Below, piece after piece: positions 19,229-28,465 of a DNA stretch of 64,000 bases. This DNA is from Natronospirales bacterium (GTDB taxonomy: Bacteria > Pseudomonadota > Gammaproteobacteria > Natronospirales > REEB76), in assembly GCA_021792635.1 (NCBI GenBank), contig JAJYUH010000003.1, positions 165,795 through 229,794 of the forward strand, written 5' to 3'. Made by a program: the position numbers and the translations under genes. Under the pieces are notes generated by a model, which was not told the origin of the DNA, did not search any database, and saw only the letters and a program-made list of their open reading frames with translations. The number at the start of each line of letters is the position of its first letter. The first letter of the stretch is position 1.

Positions 19229-20182
19229 ATGGACGAGTTCGAGCTGATCCATCGCTACTTTTCGACACAGCCGGTGCAACGGGGGGATGTACTGCTCGGC
19301 GTCGGCGATGACGCTGCACTGCTGCATGTGCCTGCGGCGCAGGAGCTGGTGGTTTCCACGGATACGCTGGTGGCCGGCGTGCATTTTCCCGTCGGCCTGT
19401 CTGCGGAAGCGGTCGGGCATCGTGCGCTGGCGGTGAATCTGAGCGATCTTGCCGCCATGGGTGCCGCACCTGCCTGGGTATTGCTGGCACTGACTCTGCC
19501 GGAGATAAATGAAAAATGGCTGGAAGGTTTTGCGCGGGGATTCTTCCAGCTTGCGCGGCGTTTCAATGTGGCGCTGGTGGGCGGCAACCTGGCTCGCGGA
19601 GCGTTGAACATCACTCTGAGCGTACACGGTTTCGCGCCTGCCGATGAGGTACTCACCCGCAGCGGTGCGCATGCCGGGGATCATGTGTTTGTCACCGGCT
19701 ATCTGGGTGATGCCGCGGCGGGACTGGAACGCCTGCGTGCGGGCGCGGACGCTGCTGACGCCGGCGGCGGTGTGCAGCGATTCTCTTTTCCCGAACCGCG
19801 CATCACCGCGGGGCTGGCGTTGCGCGGCATAGCCAGCGCGGCCATTGATGTGTCCGACGGTTTTACCGCTGACCTTGACCATATTTTGCAAGCGAGCGGC
19901 GTCGGCGCGCGCATCGCGGTGGCGTCGTTGCCGCTGTCACCCGCGCTGTTGCGGCATATGCCGCGCGCTGAGGCCGAGCGGCTGGCCCTCAGCGGCGGAG
20001 ATGATTACGAGTTGTGTTTCACCGTGCCACCGGAACGCATGCAACTGTTCGAGTCCCGCAAGTGTATGCTGGATTGTCGCGTAACCCGCCTGGGTGAAAT
20101 CATCCCGGAGAAGACCTTGCGCTGCCTGCGCGAGGATGGCGCGGAACAGCCGCTGAACGCCGCGGGCTACAAGCATTTTTAA
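19229..20182 (+). CDS. thiL: Thiamine-monophosphate kinase
   Basis: ThiL phosphorylates thiamine monophosphate to the active cofactor thiamine diphosphate. The 317 aa protein carries GVGDDAALLHVP near residue 27, STDTLVAGVHF near residue 45, VNLSDLAAMGA near residue 69, and AAIDVSDGFTADLDHI near residue 207, the acidic residues that hold the Mg ions and phosphates. It sits between nusB and pgpA exactly as in E. coli, where this order is conserved. The start ATG at 19229 has GAAGGAG upstream. Confidence 0.95.
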   Translation: MDEFELIHRYFSTQPVQRGDVLLGVGDDAALLHVPAAQELVVSTDTLVAGVHFPVGLSAEAVGHRALAVNLSDLAAMGAAPAWVLLALTLPEINEKWLEGFARGFFQLARRFNVALVGGNLARGALNITLSVHGFAPADEVLTRSGAHAGDHVFVTGYLGDAAAGLERLRAGADAADAGGGVQRFSFPEPRITAGLALRGIASAAIDVSDGFTADLDHILQASGVGARIAVASLPLSPALLRHMPRAEAERLALSGGDDYELCFTVPPERMQLFESRKCMLDCRVTRLGEIIPEKTLRCLREDGAEQPLNAAGYKHF

Positions 20183-20192
20183 CGGGAACCCC

Positions 20193-20693
20193 ATGACGCA
20201 CCGCCTGACTGCCCGTGACGTATTCGCCAACCCGGTGCATTTCCTCGCCTACGGTTTCGGTTCGGGACTTTCTCCCTGGGCGCCGGGTACGGCCGGCACC
20301 CTGGCGGGCGTGCCGTTATATTTGTTGCTGATGTTTGCCGAGCGCTGGATCGGGGTAGGGGGATACCTGGGCATTACCTTGTTGCTGTTTATCGCCGGCA
20401 TTTTTATCTGTGGTTACACCGCCGCGCGACTGGGGGTGGAGGATCCCGGCGCGGTAAACTGGGATGAAGCGGTGGGTTACCTCGTCACCATGGCGTTCGC
20501 CCCGTTCGGTGTGCAGTGGATCATCCTGGGATTCGTGCTGTTCCGCTTCTTTGACATCCTTAAACCCTGGCCCATCTGCTGGTTCGATCGTCATGTCAAA
20601 GGCGGGCTGGGCATCATGCTGGATGATGCGGTGGCGGCCGTCTTTTCGGCCATCATTCTTTATATAATGACGCCGGTTGTGCAAAAAATTTGA
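20193..20693 (+). CDS. pgpA: Phosphatidylglycerophosphatase A
   Basis: PgpA dephosphorylates phosphatidylglycerophosphate to phosphatidylglycerol in the inner membrane. The 166 aa protein shows the family motifs GFGSGLSPWAPGTAGTLAG near residue 21, NWDEAVGYLV near residue 89 and LFRFFDILKPWP near residue 115, and about four hydrophobic helices. It begins 10 bp after thiL and ends the nusB-thiL-pgpA run; about 60 bp separate it from the kinase gene. Confidence 0.94.
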   Translation: MTHRLTARDVFANPVHFLAYGFGSGLSPWAPGTAGTLAGVPLYLLLMFAERWIGVGGYLGITLLLFIAGIFICGYTAARLGVEDPGAVNWDEAVGYLVTMAFAPFGVQWIILGFVLFRFFDILKPWPICWFDRHVKGGLGIMLDDAVAAVFSAIILYIMTPVVQKI

Positions 20694-20756
20694 AATATGC
20701 TGGACTTGCGCCTGCGGGGGTTGTAAAAAGTCTTCATCCCGGTAAACGGACCGCCC

Positions 20757-22061
20757 ATGAATGCTCCCGCCAAGCTTGGCAAGTTTGTCATCACCCGGGA
20801 GCTCGGTCGCGGCGCCACTGGCACGGTGTATCTCTGCCACGATTCCTTTCTGGGGAAGGACGTGGCTATCAAGCTGTACAACATCAACGGCGATGCCCCC
20901 GAAAAGGAGGCGCGCACCCGCCGCAAGCTGTTTTTCAACGAAGCCTACCTTGTCGGCAAGATGAGCCATCCCAATATCCTGCCGATCTACGATGCCGGCG
21001 AGGACGGGGATCATTGTTACGTGGTCATGGAATATGTACGCGGCGCTCAGCCGCTTACGCTCTTTTGCCGCTCCGACAACCTGCTGCCGGTGCGCAAGGT
21101 GGTGGAAGTCATATTCAAATGCGCCAAGGCGCTGGATTATGCGCACCGCAAGGGACTGGTGCATCGTGACATCAAGCCCGGTAACATACTCATGACTGCT
21201 GATGGTGATGTGCGCATCGTGGATTTCGGTGTGGCGCAGATGGCGGGCAACGAGGAGGGGCAGCTTAAGGGTCTGGTAGGTTCGCCAAGCTACATGGCGC
21301 CGGAGCAGATGCGTCAACAGCCTTCCACCGTGCAGACGGACCTGTACTCCCTGGGTGTGGTGATGTACGAGCTGCTCACGGGCAAGCGGCCGTTTTATGG
21401 CGACAACATGTCACGGCTGGTGCACCAGATCATCTATGCCACACCGCCGCCGGTGCATCGGCTGCGACCCGATGTGCCCACAGTACTGGAGGACATCGTC
21501 CACAAGGTGCTGGAGAAGGATCCGGCGCGGCGCTACAAGACCGGCCTGGAATTGGCCACCGATCTGACCCGTGCCGTGCGCACCCTCGACAAGCTGTCCG
21601 AGGAAATGGCGGAGCAGGAGCGCTTCAACATTCTGCGCCGTCTGCATTTTTTCCAGGACTTCACCTATCCGGAGATTTATGAAGTGCTGCACGCGAGTCG
21701 CTGGCAGAGCTACGGTGCTGGCGAGCATATCGTGGTGGAAGGCGAGATGGATGACTGTTACATCATCATCGTATTCGGTGATGCCGAAGTGCGACGCGGC
21801 GACCGGCCGGTCGGCATGTTGTATGAAGGGGATTGTTTCGGCGAGGCACCCTACCTGGAACCGGGACGCAGCACGGCGAGTATCGTGGCTGCAACCACGG
21901 TCAGCGTATTGCGCGTGAGTTCCACGCTCATTGACCAGGTTTCATTGCAGTGTCAGCTGCGTTTCCACAAGGTATTTCTCAAAACGCTTATTGAGCGCCT
22001 TACCCGCGGTGAACAGCAGGGCGACATGAAGCAAAAAGCAGAGACGCCCGCCGGCGAGTGA
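20757..22061 (+). CDS. Serine/threonine protein kinase fused to a cyclic-nucleotide-binding domain
   Basis: The 434 aa protein starts with a complete Hanks-type kinase domain (about residues 5-280): glycine loop ELGRGATGTVYL, the lysine in VAIKLYNI, catalytic loop VHRDIKPGNIL near residue 138, DFGVAQ near 157 and the APEQ element. Residues 300-420 form a cNMP-binding domain (GEHIVVEGEMDDCYIIIVFGD, then GDCFGEAPYLEPG, the phosphate-binding cassette). There is no membrane helix, unlike PknB-type kinases. The likely role is signal-dependent phosphorylation controlled by cAMP, c-di-GMP or another nucleotide; no substrate or phosphatase gene is adjacent. It converges on folE2 with an 8 bp gap. Confidence 0.88.
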   Translation: MNAPAKLGKFVITRELGRGATGTVYLCHDSFLGKDVAIKLYNINGDAPEKEARTRRKLFFNEAYLVGKMSHPNILPIYDAGEDGDHCYVVMEYVRGAQPLTLFCRSDNLLPVRKVVEVIFKCAKALDYAHRKGLVHRDIKPGNILMTADGDVRIVDFGVAQMAGNEEGQLKGLVGSPSYMAPEQMRQQPSTVQTDLYSLGVVMYELLTGKRPFYGDNMSRLVHQIIYATPPPVHRLRPDVPTVLEDIVHKVLEKDPARRYKTGLELATDLTRAVRTLDKLSEEMAEQERFNILRRLHFFQDFTYPEIYEVLHASRWQSYGAGEHIVVEGEMDDCYIIIVFGDAEVRRGDRPVGMLYEGDCFGEAPYLEPGRSTASIVAATTVSVLRVSSTLIDQVSLQCQLRFHKVFLKTLIERLTRGEQQGDMKQKAETPAGE

Positions 22062-22069
22062 TCCGGCTT

Positions 22070-22894
22070 TCAGCTCGCGTGCGTATCTTTGTCCCGTTCC
22101 ACCATGGCATAAGCCGAGTGGTTGTGAATTGACTCGAAGTTCTCCGACTCCACGGCGTAGGCGCGGATGCGCTCATCGGCGTTGAATTTTACCGCGATGT
22201 CGCGCACCATGTCTTCCACAAACTTGGGGTTGTCATAAGCGCGCTCGGTGACGTATTTCTCGTCAGGGCGCTTCAGCAGACCATAGAGTTCGCAGGATGC
22301 TTCCTGCTCCACCACGTCAATCAGTTCTTCCAGCCACACAAAACCGCGTGTTCTGCAGTCCACTGTCACGTGGGAACGCTGGTTGTGGGCGCCGTAGTCG
22401 GAGATTTTCTTGGAGCAGGGGCACAGGCTGGTCACCGGTACCACGATCTTGATACGCAGGCTGTTCTGGTTGTCCTTGCGCTGGCCGACGAACGTGACAT
22501 CGTAATCCAGCATGCTGTGTACGCCGGATACCGGCGCTTTTTTGGAAATGAAATAAGGGAAGCGCATCTCGATATGACCGGAACGGGCGCCGAGGCGCTC
22601 GGTTATTTCAACCAGCATTTCCTTGAATGATTCCACGGTAATCTCACGCTCATAGTGATTGAGGATTTCCACGAAGCGCGACATATGCGTGCCCTTGAAA
22701 TTATGCGGCAGGTCCACGTACATGCTGAAGGTCGCCACAGTGTGCTGTTCGCCGCCGGAACGGTCCCGCACCCGGATGGGGTGGCGTATGTCCTTGATAC
22801 CCACCTTATTGATGGGGATGCGGCGCAGGTCCGTGCTGGCCTGCACATCGGCAATCGGGAGGACTCCGGTCTTGGCCGGATGGCTCGGTGTCAT
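22070..22894 (-). CDS. folE2: GTP cyclohydrolase I, type IB
   Basis: FolE2 makes 7,8-dihydroneopterin triphosphate, the first folate and queuosine precursor, with relaxed metal needs compared with zinc-dependent FolE. The 274 aa protein has [19 protein letters not shown] near residue 56, the MRFPYF and [21 protein letters not shown] segment near residue 145 (catalytic Cys) and HNHSAYA at the C-terminus. The start was put at ATG 22894 because GGAGGA precedes it. In some bacteria folE2 is induced by zinc shortage through Zur; I saw no clear Zur box in the 160 bp upstream. It is downstream of dxs. Confidence 0.93.
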   Translation of the reverse strand: MTPSHPAKTGVLPIADVQASTDLRRIPINKVGIKDIRHPIRVRDRSGGEQHTVATFSMYVDLPHNFKGTHMSRFVEILNHYEREITVESFKEMLVEITERLGARSGHIEMRFPYFISKKAPVSGVHSMLDYDVTFVGQRKDNQNSLRIKIVVPVTSLCPCSKKISDYGAHNQRSHVTVDCRTRGFVWLEELIDVVEQEASCELYGLLKRPDEKYVTERAYDNPKFVEDMVRDIAVKFNADERIRAYAVESENFESIHNHSAYAMVERDKDTHAS

Positions 22895-23055
22895 GCTGAA
22901 ATCCTCCATTTGACCTGCCTCGCTGGGTGGGTGTAACCGGCGGATACATGGGGGCAAAACCGGGATTTTCCACTGGAGACCGCGGAAGGCGGCATGCGGG
23001 CTATTGCCGAGATTACCCGGCTAGGATACTCACGGGTTGGGAAAAGTCCACCCGT

Positions 23056-24960
23056 TCAGTGGTGGGCGGCACGTGGCTGGCGCCTGGTTTGCGGCTGTTG
23101 GACGGCGAACCAGGTCGTTACGGACTGCCCAATACCTGCGGCGTCCAGGCCGGTGCTCTTGAGGCATTCATCCCGGGAGCCGTGTTCCACAAAACGGTCG
23201 GGAATGCCCAAGTTAAGCACGGGCTTGTGTATGCCGTGGACAGCGAGGAATTCATTCACTGCACCGCCGGCACCGCCGGCGATGGCGTTGTCCTCAATGG
23301 TGATCAGGCAGTCATGGCTGGCGGCGAGTTCCAGAATCAGTTTCCCATCCAGCGGTTTTACAAAGCGCATGTTGACCAGCGTCGCATCCAGTGCTTCGGC
23401 GGCGGCGCGTGCCGTTTCCACCATGGCTCCGAAAGCGAGCAGAGCAAGCTTTTTGCCGCGACGGCGCACTTCTGCCTTGCCGATGGGCAGAGCCTGCATA
23501 CGCTTTTCAAGCTTGATGCCGGGGCCACGGCCGCGCGGATAGCGCACCGCCGCCGGCTGATTCAGCGTCATGCCGGTGTAAAGCATCTGCCGGCATTCGT
23601 TTTCATCCGCCGGCGCCATCAGCACCAGATTCGGCAGACAGCGCATGTAGGTGAAATCATAGCTGCCCGCGTGGGTGGGGCCGTCGGGTCCAACGAGGCC
23701 GGCACGGTCAATCGCAAACAGTACCGGCAGGCTCTGCAGCGCCACATCGTGTATCAACTGATCATAGGCGCGCTGCAGGAAGGTAGAATAAATCGCAACC
23801 ACCGGCTTCAAGCCCCCGCAGGCGAAGCCCGCGGCCAGCGTAACCGCATGCTGTTCGGCGATGCCCACGTCGAAGTAGCGTTTCGGGAATCGCCGCTCGA
23901 ATTCTACCAGTCCCGAGCCCTCGCGCATGGCCGGCGTGATGGCCACGAGTCGCGGTTCCTGCTGCGCCATGTCACAAAGCCATTGGCCGAATACTTCCGA
24001 ATAGGTTGGGTTCGCAGCCGGTTTTTCCTTGATCTCACCCGTGGCCGGATCAAAGGCGGACGGCCCGTGCCATTTGATCGGATCCTTTTCCGCCGGTGCA
24101 TAGCCTTTGCCCTTGCGCGTCACCACATGCAGGAATTGCGGTCCCTTGAGAACGCGCATATTGCGCAAGGTTCCGACCAGCGTATCCATATCGTGACCGT
24201 CTATGGGACCGATATAATTGAAGCCCAGTTCTTCGAACAGGGCGCCGGGTGCCACAATGCCTTTCATGAATTCCTCGGAACGCCGCGCCAGTTCGCGCAC
24301 CGATGGCATGATGGAGAGCACTTTTTTGCCGCCCTCGCGGATGTGTGAGTACACGCGTCCGGAAAGCACTTCCGCGAAATAATTCGATAATGCGCCCACA
24401 TTACCGGAAATGGACATATCGTTGTCATTGAGCACCACCAGCAGATCGGCGTTCACGCTGCCGGCGTGATTAAGCGCCTCGAAAGCCATGCCGGCGGTCA
24501 TGGCGCCGTCGCCGATGAGCGCCACCACGCGGCGATCTTCGCCGTTCTGTTTCGCGGCGAGCGCCATGCCCAGGGCGGCGCTGATGCTGGTGCTGGAGTG
24601 CCCCACCCCGAAGGTATCGAATTCGCTTTCCTCCCGCTTCGGAAACGGCGCAAGCCCGTGCCACTTGCGGATGGTATGCAGCCGTTCGCGGCGGCCGGTG
24701 AGCACCTTGTGCGGATAGGCCTGGTGGCCCACGTCCCATACCAGCCGGTCGTGGGGCGTATTGAAAACATAGTGCAGCGCGACCGTGAGCTCCACCACGC
24801 CGAGTCCGGCGGCAAAGTGGCCGCCAACGTCGCTCACGGTCTGAATCAGGAAGGCGCGCAGTTCATCCGTCACCTGCTTGAGGTCGGACTCGGGGAGCGC
24901 GCGCAGGTCTTCGGGGGAATTGATGCGCGTGAGCAGGGGAAACGCGGAAATATCTGTCAT
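23056..24960 (-). CDS. dxs: 1-deoxy-D-xylulose-5-phosphate synthase
   Basis: Dxs condenses pyruvate and glyceraldehyde 3-phosphate to DXP, the first step of the MEP isoprenoid pathway. The 634 aa length is typical. It has [16 protein letters not shown] near residue 75, [14 protein letters not shown] near residue 120, the thiamine diphosphate motif [18 protein letters not shown] near residue 152, [12 protein letters not shown] near residue 180, and the [21 protein letters not shown] transketolase segment near residue 363. It follows ispA by about 106 bp in the same direction, an arrangement that supplies and consumes isoprenoid precursors together. Confidence 0.96.
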   Translation of the reverse strand: MTDISAFPLLTRINSPEDLRALPESDLKQVTDELRAFLIQTVSDVGGHFAAGLGVVELTVALHYVFNTPHDRLVWDVGHQAYPHKVLTGRRERLHTIRKWHGLAPFPKREESEFDTFGVGHSSTSISAALGMALAAKQNGEDRRVVALIGDGAMTAGMAFEALNHAGSVNADLLVVLNDNDMSISGNVGALSNYFAEVLSGRVYSHIREGGKKVLSIMPSVRELARRSEEFMKGIVAPGALFEELGFNYIGPIDGHDMDTLVGTLRNMRVLKGPQFLHVVTRKGKGYAPAEKDPIKWHGPSAFDPATGEIKEKPAANPTYSEVFGQWLCDMAQQEPRLVAITPAMREGSGLVEFERRFPKRYFDVGIAEQHAVTLAAGFACGGLKPVVAIYSTFLQRAYDQLIHDVALQSLPVLFAIDRAGLVGPDGPTHAGSYDFTYMRCLPNLVLMAPADENECRQMLYTGMTLNQPAAVRYPRGRGPGIKLEKRMQALPIGKAEVRRRGKKLALLAFGAMVETARAAAEALDATLVNMRFVKPLDGKLILELAASHDCLITIEDNAIAGGAGGAVNEFLAVHGIHKPVLNLGIPDRFVEHGSRDECLKSTGLDAAGIGQSVTTWFAVQQPQTRRQPRAAHH

Positions 24961-25066
24961 GGGAGTTCGCTGTGGGTAAAGCGTATTATCCGGGCTTTAT
25001 ACCGTCTTCTTCAAGCAAGGGTTTCGCCAGGAAGAACTGTCAAAAATGTGAGCTGAATATCCTCCT

Positions 25067-25957
25067 CTAGCGCACGCGCGTGACGATGTAATCAGACAGC
25101 CAGACCAGTGGTTCGGCGGCATCGCCGAATGGCGCCAGCGCTTCAAGCGCAATGTGGTGCAGATCAAGGGCGCGTTGGCGGGATTCCGCAAGACCCAGCA
25201 CGCTCGGGTAGGTGGGTTTATGCAGTGAGGCATCGGCACCGGCCTGCTTGCCGAGGGTTCCGGTTTCACCTTCCACATCGAGTATGTCGTCACGAATCTG
25301 AAACGCCAGACCGGCGCATTTTCCATAGCGGTCCAGCGCCACGCGCTTTTCCGCCGCCAGTGCCGGCGCACTCTGGGCGGCGAGTAGCACGCTGGCGCGA
25401 ATCAGCGCCCCGGTCTTGTGGATGTGCATGAGTTCCAGTTCCACAAGGCTCAGGGATTGGCCGGCAGCGGCCAAGTCCATGGCCTGGCCGCCCGCCATGC
25501 CGGCGGAGCCGCTGGCTACCGCCACCGTACGGATCATCTCCACGCGGGCGGCCGGCGGCGCAACCATGCTTTTGTCCTCCGCCAGAATCTGGAACGCCAG
25601 CACCTGCAGCGCGTCGCCGGCGAGGATGGCGGTGGCTTCGTCAAAGGCTTTGTGACAAGTAGCCCGGCCGCGGCGCAAGTCGTCGTTATCCATGGCTGGC
25701 AGGTCATCGTGGATGAGGGAATAGGCATGGATGATTTCCATCGCCGCTGCCGGGCCATCCAGGTGTTCCACCGGTACACCCAGCATTTCGCCGGCGGCGT
25801 AGATCAGCAGGGGCCGCAAACGCTTGCCGCCGCCCAGCACCGCATAGCGCATGGCGGCATGCAGCCGTTGGGGCGGCTTGTCAGAACGAGGTAACCACTG
25901 GTCCAGAACCGTTTGAATGCGCTCGGAATACTCCGGCACCCGTTCCCGGAAGGGCAT
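25067..25957 (-). CDS. ispA: Farnesyl diphosphate synthase
   Basis: IspA elongates DMAPP to geranyl and then farnesyl diphosphate. The 296 aa protein has both aspartate-rich motifs: DDLPAMDNDDLRRGRATCHK near residue 93 and IRDDILD near residue 221, which hold the Mg-diphosphates. It begins 3 bp after xseB and is followed by dxs, the classic xseB-ispA-dxs operon of gammaproteobacteria. Confidence 0.95.
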   Translation of the reverse strand: MPFRERVPEYSERIQTVLDQWLPRSDKPPQRLHAAMRYAVLGGGKRLRPLLIYAAGEMLGVPVEHLDGPAAAMEIIHAYSLIHDDLPAMDNDDLRRGRATCHKAFDEATAILAGDALQVLAFQILAEDKSMVAPPAARVEMIRTVAVASGSAGMAGGQAMDLAAAGQSLSLVELELMHIHKTGALIRASVLLAAQSAPALAAEKRVALDRYGKCAGLAFQIRDDILDVEGETGTLGKQAGADASLHKPTYPSVLGLAESRQRALDLHHIALEALAPFGDAAEPLVWLSDYIVTRVR

Positions 25958-25960
25958 GGA

Positions 25961-26206
25961 TTATTCGTCCTTGGCGTCGAACGGGGTGAGTCGGGTCCGG
26001 CCGTCTTTCTCCACCAGCATTTCCACCTTGAGTTCGGCCTGCTTTAAGGCCGTCTGGCACCGGCGGGTGAGGGCGATACCGCGCTCGAAGTGTTTGAGAG
26101 CCGAGTCCAGGCTGAGGTCGCCCTTTTCCAGGGTGGCGACGATGCTCTCGAGTTCCCGGAGGGTGGCTTCAAAATCCGGAGCCCCGGTTTTGGTGGACCT
26201 GGTCAC
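25961..26206 (-). CDS. xseB: Exodeoxyribonuclease VII small subunit
   Basis: XseB is the small subunit of exonuclease VII, which degrades single-stranded DNA in complex with several XseB per XseA. The 81 aa protein has the family core FEATLRELESIVATLEKGDLSLDSALKHFERGIALTRRCQ. I used GTG 26206, preceded by AAGGAGA; the upstream in-frame extension (to 26308) is much longer than the family and not conserved-looking. It is the first gene of the leftward xseB-ispA-dxs operon. Confidence 0.93.
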   Translation of the reverse strand: MTRSTKTGAPDFEATLRELESIVATLEKGDLSLDSALKHFERGIALTRRCQTALKQAELKVEMLVEKDGRTRLTPFDAKDE

Positions 26207-26290
26207 AATGGTCTCCTTGCGGACAGGCCCTTCCGGCCTGCTTCCGCTGGCGGGATGCAGCGGCAGTTGCAACGCAGTGTCAATGCCCGA

Positions 26291-26311
26291 AAAATGCAAA
26301 AATTGCATTTT
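26291..26311. promoter_or_regulatory. AT-rich 21 bp palindrome upstream of xseB
   Basis: Arms AAAATGCAA and TTGCATTTT are exact reverse complements separated by AAA, and a further half copy GCATTTTG follows at 26313. It lies 85 bp upstream of the xseB start and about 100 bp upstream of the rubrerythrin promoter, in GC-rich surroundings. The ATGCA half-sites are reminiscent of Rrf2-family (NsrR-type) operators; the regulator and the gene it controls are unknown. Confidence 0.55.
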
Positions 26312-26412
26312 CGCATTTTGAGCTGGAAAGGTGCCACGCCGACGTTGCTGTGCACCCGGTGCTGCACGTTACACGCCGTGGGTATGCCGGTCAACGCGAG
26401 GCTTTGTGAGAG

Positions 26413-26441
26413 TTGACATCATCCGCCGTGAGGGCTAAATT
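26413..26441 (+). promoter_or_regulatory. Sigma-70-type promoter of the rubrerythrin operon
   Basis: A perfect -35 box TTGACA (26413-26418) is separated by 17 bp from TAAATT (26436-26441), a fair -10 box. The predicted transcription start near 26448 falls just before the palindrome at 26451, and the rubrerythrin ATG is at 26524. Confidence 0.65.
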
Positions 26442-26450
26442 GAGGCCATG

Positions 26451-26469
26451 ATTTAGACTAAGTCTAAAT
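26451..26469. promoter_or_regulatory. 19 bp palindromic operator for the rubrerythrin operon
   Basis: Two exact 9 bp arms, ATTTAGACT and AGTCTAAAT, flank a single central A. The site lies over the predicted transcription start, a position suited to a repressor. Its length, AT-richness and symmetry are like binding sites of the Fur/PerR or Rrf2 families, but no regulator gene is adjacent, so the protein that binds it is unknown. Confidence 0.7.
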
Positions 26470-26523
26470 AAAGTTGAGCGCCGCCCGGCGCATGTTTCTG
26501 TCAGGCACATTTGGAGGAAATTT

Positions 26524-26946
26524 ATGAGCAAGCTTAAAGGCACCAAGACCGAGGAGAATCTCAAGTACGCCTTCTCAGGTGAATCCCAGGCCAACCGCCG
26601 CTATCTGTACTTTGCCGCCAAGGCGGACGTGGAAGGCTACAATGACGTGTCCGCCGTATTCCGTTCCACCGCAGAAGGCGAGACCGGCCATGCTCATGGC
26701 CACCTGGAATACCTCGAAGCGGTAGGCGACCCGGCTACCGGTCTGCCCATCGGTCCAACCGCCAGCAACCTCAAGGCCGCCATCGCCGGCGAAACTCACG
26801 AGTACACGGACATGTATCCCGGCATGGCCAAGACCGCCCGCGCAGAAGGCTTTACGGAAATCGCCGACTGGTTCGAGACTCTCGCCAAGGCAGAGCGTTC
26901 CCACGCCAACCGCTTTACCAAGGCGCTGGATGGCCTCGGCAAGTAA
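26524..26946 (+). CDS. Rubrerythrin (diiron domain only)
   Basis: Rubrerythrins reduce hydrogen peroxide to water at a diiron site in a four-helix bundle. This 140 aa protein has the ferritin-like core with Glu ligands and two ExxH motifs (EGETGHAH near residue 52 and [10 protein letters not shown] near residue 123), but no C-terminal rubredoxin domain (no CPxCG pairs). It therefore needs an external electron donor; the Fe-S protein encoded 84 bp downstream is a candidate. The start is ATG 26524 with TTGGAGG upstream. It is the first gene of the operon behind the palindromic operator. Confidence 0.92.
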   Translation: MSKLKGTKTEENLKYAFSGESQANRRYLYFAAKADVEGYNDVSAVFRSTAEGETGHAHGHLEYLEAVGDPATGLPIGPTASNLKAAIAGETHEYTDMYPGMAKTARAEGFTEIADWFETLAKAERSHANRFTKALDGLGK

Positions 26947-26967
26947 GGCCTCAAGAAGATGAAATAG

Positions 26968-26989
26968 CGGGGGTGCGCAAGCGCCCCCG
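26968..26989 (+). terminator. Intercistronic GC-rich hairpin after rubrerythrin
   Basis: CGGGGG and CGCCCCCG-type arms around CAAG form a strong stem with one bulged T, starting 21 bp after the rubrerythrin stop. No run of T follows, so it may attenuate transcription or stabilise the upstream mRNA, letting rubrerythrin be made in excess of the downstream genes. Confidence 0.5.
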
Positions 26990-27030
26990 TATGCCGGACT
27001 GATGTATTTGTTGCGACAAGAGAGGTATGC

Positions 27031-28356
27031 ATGTCCGCGGAAGGTGGTCTCAAGGCACCTCACAGACATCCGCTTGATTGGCAAAGCGCGGATTTCTGGA
27101 ACGAAGACTCGCTGCTCAGGGAGATGGAGCGCGTCTTCGACATCTGCGCCGGATGCCGGCGCTGTTTCAGCCTGTGCAACTCATTCCCGACGCTTTTTGA
27201 GGCCATAGACGCCAGTAACGCGGGTGAAATCTCCGCAGTTGACAAACGGGCTTATTGGCAGGTGGTGGATCACTGCTATCTTTGCGACCTGTGCTTCATG
27301 ACCAAATGCCCGTACGTTCCACCGCACCCCTGGAACGTGGATTTCCCGCATTTGATGCTGCGTGCCAAGGCCTTCAAGTTCAAAAACCAGGGCGCCGGCT
27401 TCCGCGACAGGATACTTTCCTCACCTGACAGGCTCGGCAAGTTCGCCGGCATTCCTGTTGTGGCGCAGACCGTGAACGCGCTGAATCACAGTGGCGCGGC
27501 CCGCAAACTCATGGATAAGACCCTCGGTATTCATCCCGATGCGGTAGTTCCCGAATTTCACAGCGATAGTGCGCGCAAGCGTCTCAGGAAGCATGCATCA
27601 AATCTCGCGGCACAACCCATCGAGGGTACTCGCGGACACGTGGCACTGTTCATCACCTGCTACGGCAATCACAACCAGCCGGATCTGGCCGAAGATCTGC
27701 TGGCGGTGTTCGAGCACAACGGCATCCCGGTGCGGCTGACTCCCCGGGAGCGCTGCTGCGGCATGCCCAAGCTGGAACTGGGTGATCTGGAGAGCATCAG
27801 AAAATCAAAGAAAAAGAACATCCCCATGCTGGCAAAGCTGGTGGACGAGGGTTATGACATCGTTGCCCCCATCCCATCCTGCGTGCTGATGTTCAAGCAG
27901 GAGCTGCCGCTGATGTTCCCGGATGATCCTGAGGTCAGCAAGGTCAAGGACAATATCTACGACCCGTTTGAATACCTGATGCTGCGCCACAAGGCGGGCA
28001 AGCTGAAGACGAAATTCAGACAATCTCTGGGCAAAGTGTCCTACCATGTTCCCTGCCACCAGCGTGTGCAGAACATCGGCTTGAAAACCAGAGAGATGCT
28101 GGAGCTGGTGCCGGATACACAGGTGGAGATCATCGAGCGTTGCTCCGGCCACAACGGTACCTATGCGGTGAAAAGCGAGTTCCATGACATATCCATGAAG
28201 ATCGGCCGGCCGGTAATGGAGCGGGTGGCTGATTCCGGTTGCAATCACTACACCAGCGACTGTCCCATGGCGGCGGAACAGATCCAGAACGGTCTGCCGG
28301 ACCGCCGTGCGCCGGAATCGCCCATGAGACTGTTGAGAATGGCCTACGGTGTGTAA
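27031..28356 (+). CDS. GlpC-like (Fe-S)-binding oxidoreductase subunit
   Basis: The 441 aa protein has two N-terminal 4Fe-4S clusters ([11 protein letters not shown] near residue 31 and [12 protein letters not shown] near residue 75) and two CCG-like domains in the C-terminal half ([13 protein letters not shown] near residue 237; then [17 protein letters not shown] and [11 protein letters not shown]), the layout of GlpC and heterodisulfide reductase subunit B. It has no membrane helix. The likely job is electron transfer. Its place directly after a rubrerythrin that lacks rubredoxin suggests it feeds or replaces that donor; this is inference from context. ATG 27031 has AGAGAGGT upstream. Confidence 0.88.
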   Translation: MSAEGGLKAPHRHPLDWQSADFWNEDSLLREMERVFDICAGCRRCFSLCNSFPTLFEAIDASNAGEISAVDKRAYWQVVDHCYLCDLCFMTKCPYVPPHPWNVDFPHLMLRAKAFKFKNQGAGFRDRILSSPDRLGKFAGIPVVAQTVNALNHSGAARKLMDKTLGIHPDAVVPEFHSDSARKRLRKHASNLAAQPIEGTRGHVALFITCYGNHNQPDLAEDLLAVFEHNGIPVRLTPRERCCGMPKLELGDLESIRKSKKKNIPMLAKLVDEGYDIVAPIPSCVLMFKQELPLMFPDDPEVSKVKDNIYDPFEYLMLRHKAGKLKTKFRQSLGKVSYHVPCHQRVQNIGLKTREMLELVPDTQVEIIERCSGHNGTYAVKSEFHDISMKIGRPVMERVADSGCNHYTSDCPMAAEQIQNGLPDRRAPESPMRLLRMAYGV

Positions 28357-28465
28357 GGCCGCTGCTTTATTCCCTCGCCCGGGCAATGGGGAGAGAAAAG
28401 TATGCAAGGCGCTTTACTCTTCGGAGTTACCCTGTATCCAACAGGAATAAATGGAGGAATTAACC

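Noticed and set aside
22927..24348. 473-codon plus frame
   Set aside because: Antisense to dxs, with no recognisable domain.
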